A stretch of 64,000 nt of DNA from an uncultured Lachnospiraceae bacterium (GTDB taxonomy: Bacteria; Bacillota; Clostridia; Lachnospirales; Lachnospiraceae), in the NCBI GenBank assembly GCA_958402795.1, contig CATXUX010000018.1, forward strand, positions 9,221-73,220. The letters run 5' to 3'. Numbering within the stretch: the first letter of the stretch is position 1; each line of letters starts with the position of its first letter. The notes under the pieces are model-generated. The model saw only the letters and a program-made list of their open reading frames with translations, was not told the DNA's origin and searched no databases. Shown here one piece after another: positions 1 to 9,308 of this stretch. The position numbers and the translations under genes are program-made.

Positions 1-657
1 ACAGAAAGTATGAAAGTATACAGACAGTTGGAGCGTGGAAATCTTGCGGGTGCGAGGCAGGCGGTTTCTATGATCGTGGGAAGAGACACAGACCGTCTGG
101 ACGCAGAGGGCGTGGCAAAAGCGGCGGTAGAAACAGTGGCGGAAAATACGTCGGACGGCGTGACAGCGCCGTTATTTTATATGATGATCGGCGGCGCGCC
201 GCTTGGTTTTGCATATAAGGCTGTCAATACGATGGATTCTATGTTAGGATATAAAGAAGAAACATATCTGTACATTGGCAGGATGGCGGCAAAAATGGAT
301 GATGTGGTAAACTATATCCCGGCTCGCTTATCGGCGCTTTTGATGCTGGCGGCGTCGTGGATTCTTAGGATGGACTGGAAAAATGCGTGGCATATTTTTC
401 GGCGGGACCGTTATAAACACAGCAGTCCCAATTCGGCGCAGACGGAATCGGTGTGTGCGGGTGCACTGGATGTCCGGCTTGCAGGGGATGCCTGGTATTT
501 TGGAAAACGATATCAGAAAGAATATATCGGCGATTCGCTCCGTCCTGTGGAGGCAGAGGATATCCGGCGGGCAAACCGGCTGATGTATGTGACGTCTGTA
601 CTGGCGCTTGTCCTGTTTAGTCTGGCAAGAGTCATATTTTTGAGAATTGTAACATGA
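1..657 (+). CDS. cbiB: Adenosylcobinamide-phosphate synthase CbiB, C-terminal part
   Basis: Membrane enzyme that joins (R)-1-aminopropan-2-ol phosphate to adenosylcobyric acid, late in cobalamin synthesis. The reading frame is open from the first base of the window (T-E-S precede the first Met), so the true start lies outside and 218 residues are visible. Family hallmarks are the VGRDTDRLD stretch near residue 30, VAENTSDG near residue 50 and the HSSPNSAQTES stretch near residue 143. Hydrophobic segments near residues 60, 110 and 200 fit the polytopic CbiB fold. The next gene supplies its substrate and starts 12 bases after the stop, which supports one operon. Identity is secure; only the length is unknown. 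Confidence 0.95.
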   Translation, partial: TESMKVYRQLERGNLAGARQAVSMIVGRDTDRLDAEGVAKAAVETVAENTSDGVTAPLFYMMIGGAPLGFAYKAVNTMDSMLGYKEETYLYIGRMAAKMDDVVNYIPARLSALLMLAASWILRMDWKNAWHIFRRDRYKHSSPNSAQTESVCAGALDVRLAGDAWYFGKRYQKEYIGDSLRPVEAEDIRRANRLMYVTSVLALVLFSLARVIFLRIVT

Positions 658-669
658 AAGGAAAACAGG

Positions 670-1725
670 ATGGAATATGGACATGGCGGGGACTGGTATA
701 CGTATCAGGGAATCCTCGATTTTTCAGCAAATATCAATCCGCTCGGAACCCCGGAGGAGGTGCGGGAGGCCGCCGTACTGGCGCTGGAGCGTATGGACCG
801 CTATCCGGACAGCCGCTGCAGGAAACTGACGCGGGAGTTATCCGGATATCTTGGCGTCGGACAGGAAAAGATTTTGTTCGGAAACGGGGCGGCAGACCTC
901 ATCTACACGCTCGTATTTGCGGAAAAACCAAAAAGAGCCGTAGTGGCAGTGCCGACATTTACAGAATATGCGCAGGCACTAAAGGCTGTGGATTGCGAGA
1001 TCGTGTCCTACCATTTGCAAAAGGCAGGACAATTCGCACTTGAGGAGGATTATCTGGACCTGCTGACGGAGGATACCGACATGATTTTTCTCTGTTCGCC
1101 CAACAATCCAACCGGACAGACCATCCCAAAAGAATTACTGAAACAGATTTTAAAGCGTTGTGTCCGTTATCACATCCGCATGGTGGTGGACGAATGCTTT
1201 TATGATTTCCTGGAGAAACCGGATTCTGCGACCATGCAGCCGTTTGTCTGCGCGCCGGGGTATCCGCAGCTTGTGATTGTCCGGGCATTTACAAAGCTCT
1301 ACGCGATGCCGGAACTGCGGCTGGGGTATCTGCTTTGTTCAGACACACGGCTTCTGGAGCGGATGCAGCAGGCACGCCAGCCATGGAGTGTATCGCAGGC
1401 GGCGCAGGAGGCAGGAATCGCGGCGCTTCAGGTGGAACGAAAACAGGGATGGTCCGCGCGGACACGGGAATATGTGATGGCAGAGCGGGAAAGAATGGAA
1501 ACGGAATTCCATCGGCTTGGTATCGTATTCTGGCCTTCCGAAGTAAATTATCTGCTGTTGTGGAGCGAAATGGATTTGCTTCAACTGCTGCTGGCACGGG
1601 GAATCCTGATTCGGGACTGTGCAAATTATGAGGGGCTGGAAAAGGGGTATTACCGCATTGCAGTGCGCACGAAAGAGGAAAATATGCGGCTGCTGGCGGA
1701 ACTGGAGAATATCAGATGCCGATAA
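670..1725 (+). CDS. cobD: L-threonine-O-3-phosphate decarboxylase (CobD type)
   Basis: PLP-dependent fold-type I aminotransferase relative that decarboxylates L-threonine phosphate to the aminopropanol phosphate used by CbiB. The 351 residues match the family length. The N-terminus has the typical HGG...DFSANINPLG signature, CSPNNPTGQ lies near residue 142, and the Schiff-base lysine is predicted at Lys209 in AFTKLY. LRLGYLL follows, as expected for the phosphate-binding arginine. The start sits after an AAAGGAAAAC sequence overlapping the end of cbiB. A histidinol-phosphate aminotransferase is the main alternative in this superfamily, but the cbiB and cbiP neighbours favour CobD. Confidence 0.92.
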   Translation: MEYGHGGDWYTYQGILDFSANINPLGTPEEVREAAVLALERMDRYPDSRCRKLTRELSGYLGVGQEKILFGNGAADLIYTLVFAEKPKRAVVAVPTFTEYAQALKAVDCEIVSYHLQKAGQFALEEDYLDLLTEDTDMIFLCSPNNPTGQTIPKELLKQILKRCVRYHIRMVVDECFYDFLEKPDSATMQPFVCAPGYPQLVIVRAFTKLYAMPELRLGYLLCSDTRLLERMQQARQPWSVSQAAQEAGIAALQVERKQGWSARTREYVMAERERMETEFHRLGIVFWPSEVNYLLLWSEMDLLQLLLARGILIRDCANYEGLEKGYYRIAVRTKEENMRLLAELENIRCR

Positions 1726-1746
1726 CAGGGAAAGGAAAACAGACGG

Positions 1747-3351
1747 ATGGCAAAATCAATTATGATACAGGGGACGATGTCCAATGCAGGGAAGAGCATT
1801 CTGGCAGGGGGACTCTGCCGGATATTCGTACAGGACGGATACCGGACGGCGCCGTTTAAGTCACAGAATATGGCATTGAACTCCTACATTACAGACGAAG
1901 GACTTGAGATGGGGCGTGCCCAGGTGATGCAGGCGGAGGCGGCGAAGATCCGTCCGTCGGTAAAGATGAATCCGATCCTGCTCAAACCGTCCAGCGACAC
2001 AGGTTCGCAGGTGATCGTAAACGGTGAAGTGCTCTGCCAGATGTCCGCCGCAGAATATTACAGGCACAAAACGGATTATATTCCGGCAATCCTGGACGCG
2101 TATCAATCTCTGTCCGACGGGTATGATATGATTGTGATCGAAGGGGCGGGCAGTCCCGCGGAGATCAATCTGAAAGAAAATGATATCGTGAATATGGGAC
2201 TGGCAAAGATGGTAGATGCACCGGTTCTTCTGGTGGGGGATATCGACCGGGGCGGGGTATTCGCCCAGATCGTTGGCACGATCGAGCTTTTGGAGCCGGA
2301 AGAGCGTGACCGGATCGCCGGAATCGTAATCAATAAGTTCCGGGGAGACAAGAAGATCCTGGAACCCGGTCTGAAAATGCTGGAGGAAAAGACCGAAAAA
2401 CCGGTGTTTGGCGTGATCCCGTATTTCCATTTGGATATCGATGAGGAAGATAGTCTTTCAGAGCGCCTGGACGGGACAAAGAAAGCGGCGCTTCTGGACA
2501 TTGCGGTCATCCGTTTTCCACGTCTGTCGAACTATACCGATCTGATGGCGCTGGAATGTATGGATGAGGTTTCGGTACGTTATGTGAGTACGCCGGGAGA
2601 ACTTGGCGAGCCGGATGCCGTGATTCTTCCGGGCAGTAAGAATACGGTGGAAGATCTGCTCTGGATGAGACAGAATGGTCTTGAGGCAAAGATACAGCGT
2701 CATGCAGAGCATGGAAAGCTGGTATTCGGCATTTGCGGCGGCTATCAGATGCTGGGGGAGGAACTGATCGGGAGAGAAGTGCCGGACGAGGCGGAAGCGC
2801 CGGATAGGGAAACAAATCATGGCGCAGGCACAGTTTCTTCTGAATCTGTCCGGGGAATGGGTCTGCTTCCGGTGCGCACGATATTTCGAAAAGAAAAGAC
2901 CCGGACAAGAGTGCGGGGAAGATTTTCCGGCGCATCCGGCCTTCTGGCAGGATTGAATGGGACAGCGCTGGAAGGATATGAGATCCATATGGGAGATACG
3001 GAGTATACCGCAGACGGCGCGCCGCTTTTGCTGCTGGAAAGTGAGCTGGACGACGGATCGGACGGCAGTGCGCCCAAACCAGACGGCGCGGCCCGCGGAA
3101 GTGTTTATGGATGTTACGTTCACGGGGTGTTCGACCATCCGGAGGTGTCCGGGGAAGTGGTGCGCGCACTGCTTTTACAGAAAGGTATGGACGCGGATCA
3201 GGTGCATGCGCCGGATATGCACAGCTATAAAGAGGAGCAGTATGATAAGCTCGCAGATATCATCCGGGAAAATTTGGATATGAAAGCGATATACCAGCTG
3301 ATGGGATGCGGTAACGGGCGATTGGCGGAATGTAACGACTGTGGTCAGTGA
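1747..3351 (+). CDS. cbiP: Cobyric acid synthase, glutamine-hydrolysing
   Basis: Amidates side chains b, d, e and g of adenosylcobyrinic a,c-diamide using glutamine and ATP. The N-terminal half is a dethiobiotin-synthetase-like ATPase domain with a P-loop variant GTMSNAGKS at residues 8-16 and DIDRGGVFAQ near residue 165. The C-terminal half is a class I glutamine amidotransferase: nucleophile Cys330 in FGICGGYQM and the histidine of YVHGVFDHPE. At 534 residues it is slightly long; the excess is a variable acidic loop near residues 345-365 (EVPDEAEAPDRE). GGGAAAGGAAAAC upstream serves as ribosome binding site. Also known as CobQ. Confidence 0.96.
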   Translation: MAKSIMIQGTMSNAGKSILAGGLCRIFVQDGYRTAPFKSQNMALNSYITDEGLEMGRAQVMQAEAAKIRPSVKMNPILLKPSSDTGSQVIVNGEVLCQMSAAEYYRHKTDYIPAILDAYQSLSDGYDMIVIEGAGSPAEINLKENDIVNMGLAKMVDAPVLLVGDIDRGGVFAQIVGTIELLEPEERDRIAGIVINKFRGDKKILEPGLKMLEEKTEKPVFGVIPYFHLDIDEEDSLSERLDGTKKAALLDIAVIRFPRLSNYTDLMALECMDEVSVRYVSTPGELGEPDAVILPGSKNTVEDLLWMRQNGLEAKIQRHAEHGKLVFGICGGYQMLGEELIGREVPDEAEAPDRETNHGAGTVSSESVRGMGLLPVRTIFRKEKTRTRVRGRFSGASGLLAGLNGTALEGYEIHMGDTEYTADGAPLLLLESELDDGSDGSAPKPDGAARGSVYGCYVHGVFDHPEVSGEVVRALLLQKGMDADQVHAPDMHSYKEEQYDKLADIIRENLDMKAIYQLMGCGNGRLAECNDCGQ

Positions 3352-3410
3352 ACGGCTGACGGTTGGAGATAGAGAAGACAGAAAAAAGAAGTTCTGTGGA
3401 GAGAATGAAA

Positions 3411-4292
3411 ATGGGAGATGTAGTTCGGATCGGCAGCCGGGCAAGCCGCCTTGCGGTTATACAGGCAGAGATCATAAGTGATGGTATCAAAAAGAAATAT
3501 CCGGAGATACGGACAGAAATTGTGCCGATGAAGACGTCCGGCGACCGAATCCAGAACCGGAGCCTGACAGAGATCGGCGGGAAAGGCTTGTTCGTGCAGG
3601 AACTGGAGCATGCGCTCCTGGAAGGGCGGATCGATATCGCCGTACACAGCCTGAAAGATGTGCCGATGGAGGCGAATCCGGCGCTTCCGATCGTAGCGTA
3701 TGGCAGACGGGAAGATCCGAGGGATGTACTGATCTATAAGCCGGGGAAAAGTGAATTTCCGAAAACGGGCATTGTGGGAACGTCCAGCAGCAGGCGGACA
3801 CTCCAGATGCAGATGCTTTATCCGGGATGCCGGTTTCGTCCGATCCGGGGAAATGTACAGACGCGTCTGCAAAAGCTGGAGAAAGAGGAGTATGACGGCA
3901 CGATCCTGGCGGCTGCGGGACTTCGCCGTCTTGGAGTGGAAACGGCTGCCGGACGATACTTTACCGTGGAAGAAATGATCCCGGCGGCGGGACAGGGAAT
4001 CCTGGCGGTGCAGGGACGGCGGGAGGATCCCATGCCGTGGCTGGATGCGGTGAAAAATACAGAAAGTGAATATGCGGCGTGCGCCGAGCGGCAGTTTGTG
4101 CGTGTGCTGGAGGGCGGCTGCACCTCTCCGACGGCGGCCTATGCGTCAATATGCGGAACAGAGATCCGGCTGCTCGGTCTGTATCAGGATCCGAAAACCA
4201 GAGAGGTGCGGACCGGTTATCTGACCGGCAATGTGGAACGGGCCAGACAGCTCGGTGAACGGCTGGCAAAGCAGATGAAAGACAGCTTGTGA
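3411..4292 (+). CDS. hemC: Hydroxymethylbilane synthase (porphobilinogen deaminase)
   Basis: Polymerises four porphobilinogen molecules to hydroxymethylbilane. I chose the third in-frame start (MGDVVRIGSR) because GGAGAG lies 7 bases upstream of it and homologues begin at RIGSR; an upstream ATG at 3363 would add 16 poorly conserved residues. RGNVQTRL marks the cofactor-binding loop, and the dipyrromethane cofactor cysteine is Cys237 in EGGCTSPTAAYA. The length is 293 residues, standard for the family. Its place between cobyric acid synthase and CobA-HemD shows that tetrapyrrole precursor supply is tied to cobalamin synthesis here. hemA/hemL and hemB are not in the window. Confidence 0.96.
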   Translation: MGDVVRIGSRASRLAVIQAEIISDGIKKKYPEIRTEIVPMKTSGDRIQNRSLTEIGGKGLFVQELEHALLEGRIDIAVHSLKDVPMEANPALPIVAYGRREDPRDVLIYKPGKSEFPKTGIVGTSSSRRTLQMQMLYPGCRFRPIRGNVQTRLQKLEKEEYDGTILAAAGLRRLGVETAAGRYFTVEEMIPAAGQGILAVQGRREDPMPWLDAVKNTESEYAACAERQFVRVLEGGCTSPTAAYASICGTEIRLLGLYQDPKTREVRTGYLTGNVERARQLGERLAKQMKDSL

Positions 4293-4318
4293 TGATTGGA
4301 AAAGGAGTGTGTTCAGAC

Positions 4319-5893
4319 ATGGGAAAAGTATATCTGGCAGGGGCGGGCCCCGGTGACGCGGGACTTCTGACCGTGCGGGCACGGGAACTGATGGAGACGG
4401 CGGATGTGGTCGTGTACGACGCACTGGTGAGTGTGGAGATACTCTGTCAGATCCCTGCAGAGAAAGAACTGATCTATGTGGGCAAACGTTCCGGGCATCA
4501 TTCCGCGCCGCAGGAAGAGATCAACCGGATCTTGCTGAGGGAAGCGCGCGCAGGAAAGCAGGTACTCCGGTTAAAAGGCGGTGATCCGTTTGTGTTCGGA
4601 CGCGGCGGGGAGGAAGTAGAGGCGCTTGTAAAGGCGAAAATCCCTTTTGAAGTAGTTCCGGGCGTTACATCGGCTGCCGCCGTGCCGGCCTATGCAGGAA
4701 TCCCTGTGACGCACCGGGACTATGCATCGTCTTTTCATGTGATCACGGGACACCCGCGCGGCGATGGAAGTCTGCAGATCGATTACCCGTCTCTTGTGCA
4801 GATGGACGGCACCCTTGTCTTTCTGATGGGTGTTTCTTCCATGGATGAAATCTGCCGGGGACTGCTGGGGGCAGGAATGTGCCCGGACATGCCTGCGGCT
4901 GTCCTGGAGAACGGAACCACCGCCGGACAGCGGCAGGTGGTGTCAGATGTGGCGCATCTGGCGGAAGAGGCGAAACAGGCAGATATTCATCCTCCGGCGA
5001 TCTTTCTCGTCGGAAAGGTCTGTGCGGTGGCGGATACATTTTCATGGGCCGGGAAGCGAAGGCTTGCCGGGAGACAGTTTCTGGTTACACGTCCCGGGCA
5101 GCAATGCAGCCGCCTGGCGGGCAGGCTCCGAAGTTACGGCGCGCATGTGTTAGAAGTTCCGGCAATCCGGACGAAGCCGATCATACCGAATCCAAAACTG
5201 TCTGCCGCGCTGGAATCCTTTGCCACAGACTGTGAGGAAAGCTGGCTTGTATTTACCAGTCCCGCCGGGGTACGTATTTTCTTTGAACAGCTTGCAGATC
5301 TTCCGTTGGATCTGCGGATCTTGTTCCGGAGAAAAGCGGAGGTGAGGATCGCGGCAATCGGAAGCGCTACGGCGGGGGAACTGCGCACCCATGGATGGAA
5401 AGCAGACCTGGTCCCGGAGCGGTTTGACGCGGAAAGTCTCGGAAAAGAGCTTGCCGGGTGTGCGTCTCCGGAGAGTGAGATTCTGATCCTCCGTGCAAAA
5501 AACGGTTCGAAGGATCTGCTGCCGCCGCTTACCGCACGGGGACTGCATGTGCAGGATGTTGCGGTTTATGAGACAGAGACCAGGCGGCATGAAAATCTCC
5601 GGGGAAAGATCCGGGAGGAATTTGACAAGGGTGCGGTGGATGCCGTTGTATTTACGAGTCGCTCGACCGTACACGGATTCGCAGAGATGATGGGAAAGGA
5701 CTTTACATACCGGAGTGTGACGGCGGTGTGTATCGGAGAACAGACAGCGGACGAGGCGAAAAAATATGGAATGCCCGTGAGGATCGCCGCCCAGGCGTCC
5801 ATGGATGCCATCGAAGAGCGGATCCTGGAGATATGGGGACAACAAACGGGGGAAGAAATACAGAGCAAATATCCGGAGGAAGCAGAATGCTGA
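4319..5893 (+). CDS. cobA-hemD: Fused uroporphyrinogen-III C-methyltransferase and uroporphyrinogen-III synthase
   Basis: Bifunctional protein, common in Clostridia, that closes hydroxymethylbilane to uroporphyrinogen III and methylates it at C2 and C7 to precorrin-2. Residues 1 to about 240 are the SAM-dependent methyltransferase, with VYLAGAGPGDAGLLT at the start, YVGKRSGHH near residue 51 and LKGGDPFVFGRGGEE near residue 84. Residues from about 250 to 524 form the two-lobed HemD domain, with VTRPGQQ and VFTSPAGV. The start follows AAAGGAG by 11 bases; GTG and ATG codons at 4289 and 4292 overlapping hemC are alternatives but lack a good binding site. The stop overlaps the next start (ATGCTGA). 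Confidence 0.94.
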   Translation: MGKVYLAGAGPGDAGLLTVRARELMETADVVVYDALVSVEILCQIPAEKELIYVGKRSGHHSAPQEEINRILLREARAGKQVLRLKGGDPFVFGRGGEEVEALVKAKIPFEVVPGVTSAAAVPAYAGIPVTHRDYASSFHVITGHPRGDGSLQIDYPSLVQMDGTLVFLMGVSSMDEICRGLLGAGMCPDMPAAVLENGTTAGQRQVVSDVAHLAEEAKQADIHPPAIFLVGKVCAVADTFSWAGKRRLAGRQFLVTRPGQQCSRLAGRLRSYGAHVLEVPAIRTKPIIPNPKLSAALESFATDCEESWLVFTSPAGVRIFFEQLADLPLDLRILFRRKAEVRIAAIGSATAGELRTHGWKADLVPERFDAESLGKELAGCASPESEILILRAKNGSKDLLPPLTARGLHVQDVAVYETETRRHENLRGKIREEFDKGAVDAVVFTSRSTVHGFAEMMGKDFTYRSVTAVCIGEQTADEAKKYGMPVRIAAQASMDAIEERILEIWGQQTGEEIQSKYPEEAEC

Positions 5894-6825
5894 GATATAC
5901 AGGAAAGCGGGTGCTGATTGGAATCGTATCGCTGTATGTGCTTGTGACGGCGTCATTTTTTCTCGTCCGTCAGATTCCGGGGAGTCCGTTTGAGACGGGA
6001 AATGTTTCAGAGCAGGTTCAGGAGGAAATGGAGCGGCAGTATGGACTGGATCAGCCGCTATCAGAACAGTATGGGATCTATCTGAGAAATCTGCTGCATG
6101 GAGATCTTGGAATCTCTTATCGGAATCCGGGCGTTTCCGTGACGGAAATCATCCGGCGTGCATGGCCCGTTACATTTCGCATCGGGATCCTTGCGGTATT
6201 GACGGCTCTGCTTGGCGGAACACTGCTTGGCATCTGGCAGGCATCCGCGAAAAAGAAAGGGATCAGATATGGAATCCTGTTCGGTACGGTTCTGGGGAAT
6301 GGGATTCCCAATTTTGTCCTTGCGCTCGTGCTTGCGTTCCTTTTCGGGATCAAGTGGAATGTGCTGCCGATCGTAGGACTGGACAACTGGCAGAGTTATA
6401 TTCTGCCGGTGCTGTCGCTGGCGGTCTGCCCGATGGCTGCAGTGACGAGGATCACCTGCAATGCCTTTGGGGAAGAATTGTCGCAGGACTATGTGGTGCT
6501 GGCGAGGGCAAAAGGATTAAAACCATGCAGGATCGCCGTGACGCATGTACTTCGTAACGCGTGGATTCCGGTACTGAATTATGTGGGGCCTGCGTCGGCA
6601 TTTTTGCTGACCGGGAGCTTTGCGGTGGAAAGTATTTTCACCATCCCCGGACTGGGACGGGAATTTGTCTATTCCATAGGAAACCGGGACTATACGCTGA
6701 TCCTTGGCCTGACTGTATTTATGGGCGCAGTCGTGATCGGGATCAATCTGCTGACAGATCTGCTCTGCGCGCTGCTGAATCCGGAAATCCGCAGAGGGTA
6801 CGTGCAGGGAGGTGAAGGACTGTGA
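5887..6825 (+). CDS. ABC importer permease, DppB/OppB/NikB type
   Basis: Inner-membrane subunit of a peptide/nickel-family ABC importer, 312 residues with six predicted membrane spans. The N-terminus MLRYTGKRVLIGI...SFFLVRQIPGSP is typical of DppB-like permeases, and the coupling EAA-like loop reads DYVVLARAKGLKP near residue 205. The ATG overlaps the CobA-HemD stop as ATGCTGA and has GGAGGA upstream, so translation is coupled to the haem/cobalamin genes. The longer frame back to 5728 only shadows HemD. The substrate cannot be read from the permease; nickel/cobalt, peptides, 5-aminolevulinate or corrinoids are all conceivable in this context. Confidence 0.9.
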   Translation: MLRYTGKRVLIGIVSLYVLVTASFFLVRQIPGSPFETGNVSEQVQEEMERQYGLDQPLSEQYGIYLRNLLHGDLGISYRNPGVSVTEIIRRAWPVTFRIGILAVLTALLGGTLLGIWQASAKKKGIRYGILFGTVLGNGIPNFVLALVLAFLFGIKWNVLPIVGLDNWQSYILPVLSLAVCPMAAVTRITCNAFGEELSQDYVVLARAKGLKPCRIAVTHVLRNAWIPVLNYVGPASAFLLTGSFAVESIFTIPGLGREFVYSIGNRDYTLILGLTVFMGAVVIGINLLTDLLCALLNPEIRRGYVQGGEGL

Positions 6826-7643
6826 GGAATAAGATAGTCGGAAATAAAATGATAACGGCCGGATGCGTGATTCTGTGCCTGCTGACGGTGTTTGCCGTTT
6901 TTGTCCCGGCTTTTTCCGGGCAGTCTTATTCGGATCAGAATGCGGCGATGCAAAATCTTGGAAGTTCTCCCGAACACTGGCTTGGGACAGATAAGTTCGG
7001 CAGGGATATTTTTACCCGGATCTGGTACGCGATGCGGATCAGCCTTCTGACCGGACTCGGAAGCGCTGCGATCTGTGGTGCATTTGGGACTCTTTACGGA
7101 GCGGTTTCCGGTTACACAGGCGGACGTCTGGACATGTTTCTGATGCGGGTGGCGGATGTGATCGATGCGATTCCATCGCTATTATATATTATCCTGATCC
7201 GTCTCGCTTTCGGGGGAAATGTGTGCTGCGTGTTGTCCGGCATCTGTATTTCCGGCTGGATCGAGCCGGCCAGACTGGTGCGTGGGGAGGTACTGCGTCT
7301 GAAGCAGAAGACCTTTTGTCCGGCGTCCAGACTGGCAGGAGCCGGAGATGGAAGGATCCTGTGGAAACATATTCTGCCGAACGCTGCAGGACCGCTGATC
7401 GTGAATCTGACTTTTTTTGCTCCGAAAGCAATCCTGACAGAAGCATTTTTAAGTTTTCTCGGCGTGGGAATATCAGCGCCGGCAGCCAGCCTCGGTACGT
7501 TGATTCAGGAGGCGCGTTCCCAGATGCGGATCTATCCGTCCCAGATGCTGTATCCGGTTCTGGCGCTCTGCCTGCTGACGGTGTCTTTCCACTTGATCGG
7601 AACCGGTCTGGAAGAAGTACAGAGGATGAAACAGGGAGCGTGA
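6822..7643 (+). CDS. ABC importer permease, DppC/OppC/NikC type
   Basis: Second permease of the importer, 273 residues. It starts with GTG in a GTGA overlap with the preceding stop, with GGAGGTGAAGGA just upstream. It has an N-terminal membrane anchor, the family's periplasmic HWLGTDKFGRDIFTRI segment near residue 50, about five further spans, and the ATPase-coupling loop with GAGDGRILWKHILPN near residue 180. DppC proteins are usually 280-300 residues, so this is a compact but complete member. It pairs with the DppB-like permease and the fused ATPase that follows. Confidence 0.9.
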   Translation: MRNKIVGNKMITAGCVILCLLTVFAVFVPAFSGQSYSDQNAAMQNLGSSPEHWLGTDKFGRDIFTRIWYAMRISLLTGLGSAAICGAFGTLYGAVSGYTGGRLDMFLMRVADVIDAIPSLLYIILIRLAFGGNVCCVLSGICISGWIEPARLVRGEVLRLKQKTFCPASRLAGAGDGRILWKHILPNAAGPLIVNLTFFAPKAILTEAFLSFLGVGISAPAASLGTLIQEARSQMRIYPSQMLYPVLALCLLTVSFHLIGTGLEEVQRMKQGA

Positions 7644-7650
7644 AAAGCAG

Positions 7651-9270
7651 ATGAGTTTGCTGGAAGTGGAAGATTTAAGTGTACAGTTTCGGGATAAAAA
7701 GGCGGTTTGTTCCGTCGATTTTCAAATAGACCAGGGAGAGATCGTCGGGATCGTGGGCCCATCGGGATCCGGGAAGAGCACGTTACTGCGTGCACTGATG
7801 GGACTTCTGTCGGATACAGCGGACATTTCCTACAAAACGTTGGAGATGGAAGGAGGCGCTTCTGCGATGGCGATGGTATTTCAGGATCCGCTGACATACC
7901 TGAACCCGTCGCTGAAAGTGGGGCGTCAGATTACGGAAACGATCCGCGTCCACCGAAAAAAAACAGATGGATATGGCTGCAGAGCAGACATCAGTAAACA
8001 GGCGGAGGAATACCTCAGAATGGCCGGATTTGCGAGACCGGAGCAGATGATGAACCGGTATCCGTTTGAACTATCCGGCGGGGAAGGACAGAGGGTGGTC
8101 ATTGCGATCGCGCTTGCCTGCAGACCGCGGCTCTTGCTTGCGGACGAGCCGACGACCGCGCTGGATGTTGTGACGCAGGCACAGGTATTGGACTGCTTAA
8201 AGGGTATTGCACAAAAGACCGGTACTGCGGTTTTGATCGTAAGCCATGACCGGAGCGTGATCGATTCAATCGCGGACCGGGTACTTCGGATGGAAACCGG
8301 GCATATGGAAGAAGAGCATTCAGATGGACAGCGTTTTCATGAACGGCGTTTCAAAGAATGGTGCGGGAAAAGAAATGTTCGCATTTCCTGTGAACGGGAA
8401 TCCAATGGGGGTGAACCGGAGAAAAAAGTACAATGGGCGGACAAGTCCGGTTCGCTTTCTTCCCTTCTGCAGGTGGAAGAACTTTGTAAATCTTACCGGA
8501 AAAGCAGTGGATTTCGGAAAAAAACGGTGACGGAAGCGGTAAAAGAGGTTTCTTTTTCCATCAGGAGAGGGGAAACTTACGGACTGGTAGGGGAAAGCGG
8601 CTGTGGAAAGACAACCCTTGCCGGGATGATCGCGGGAATCGTGGAACCGGATGCCGGAACGATCGTGTTTGAAGGGGAACCCCTGAAGAGTATTAAAAAG
8701 GGTCGTCCGAGGGACACAGTCCACAGGATTCAGATGGTCTTTCAGGATACCGGGGCGTCGCTGGATCCGAGGTGCACGATTGAAGAGATGCTGGAAGAAC
8801 CGCTTTTGATGCGTGACAAATATCACATGGAGACGGAGAGGGATATCGACAGGAACACAAAAAGAGAGCGCAGACGGGAGAAAACTGCCGGAATGCTTCG
8901 TATGGTCGGACTGCAGCCGGAAGACGGGAAACGATATCCGCGTACATTTTCCGGTGGGGAGCGTCAGAGAATCTGTATTGCACGGGCGCTGATGTCTGAT
9001 CCGGAGCTGCTCATTCTGGACGAACCGGTGTCCGCGCTGGACGCTCTTACCCAGGGACAGATTCTGGAACTGTTGAAAAAAATTCAGGAAGAAAGAAATG
9101 TGTCGTATCTTTTAATCTCGCATGACCTGCATCTGGTACAGGATATATGCAGCCGGGTTGGCGTCATGTATGCAGGAGAACTGGCAGAATCCGGCCGGAC
9201 AGAGGAAGTGTGCGAAAACCCGCAGCATCCCTATACAAAGCGGCTGCTGGCTGCTTCGCCGGTTCGTTGA
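7651..9270 (+). CDS. Fused double ATP-binding subunit (DppD-DppF type) of ABC importer
   Basis: One polypeptide of 539 residues carries both nucleotide-binding domains that are normally separate DppD and DppF proteins. Domain 1 (about 1-225) has Walker A GPSGSGKST, signature LSGGEGQR and Walker B LLLADEPT. A charged linker of about 45 residues follows (225-270). Domain 2 (about 275-539) has Walker A GESGCGKTT, signature FSGGERQR and Walker B LLILDEPV, and ends in the CENPQHPYTKRLLAA segment typical of the oligopeptide ATPases. All motifs look catalytically intact. It lies 7 bases after the second permease. Confidence 0.92.
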   Translation: MSLLEVEDLSVQFRDKKAVCSVDFQIDQGEIVGIVGPSGSGKSTLLRALMGLLSDTADISYKTLEMEGGASAMAMVFQDPLTYLNPSLKVGRQITETIRVHRKKTDGYGCRADISKQAEEYLRMAGFARPEQMMNRYPFELSGGEGQRVVIAIALACRPRLLLADEPTTALDVVTQAQVLDCLKGIAQKTGTAVLIVSHDRSVIDSIADRVLRMETGHMEEEHSDGQRFHERRFKEWCGKRNVRISCERESNGGEPEKKVQWADKSGSLSSLLQVEELCKSYRKSSGFRKKTVTEAVKEVSFSIRRGETYGLVGESGCGKTTLAGMIAGIVEPDAGTIVFEGEPLKSIKKGRPRDTVHRIQMVFQDTGASLDPRCTIEEMLEEPLLMRDKYHMETERDIDRNTKRERRREKTAGMLRMVGLQPEDGKRYPRTFSGGERQRICIARALMSDPELLILDEPVSALDALTQGQILELLKKIQEERNVSYLLISHDLHLVQDICSRVGVMYAGELAESGRTEEVCENPQHPYTKRLLAASPVR

Positions 9271-9308
9271 TGAAGAGGATGAAACCGCAAAAATCAAGGA
9301 GAATCTAT

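Noticed and set aside
328..684. Minus-strand open frame opposite cbiB
   Set aside because: Composition is a mirror of the coding strand and it shows no family features. Many similar antisense frames in the window are shadows of GC-rich codons.
5728..5886. Long N-terminal extension of the DppB-like permease
   Set aside because: It translates HemD coding sequence in another frame. The ATGCTGA overlap with GGAGGA gives a clear start at 5887.
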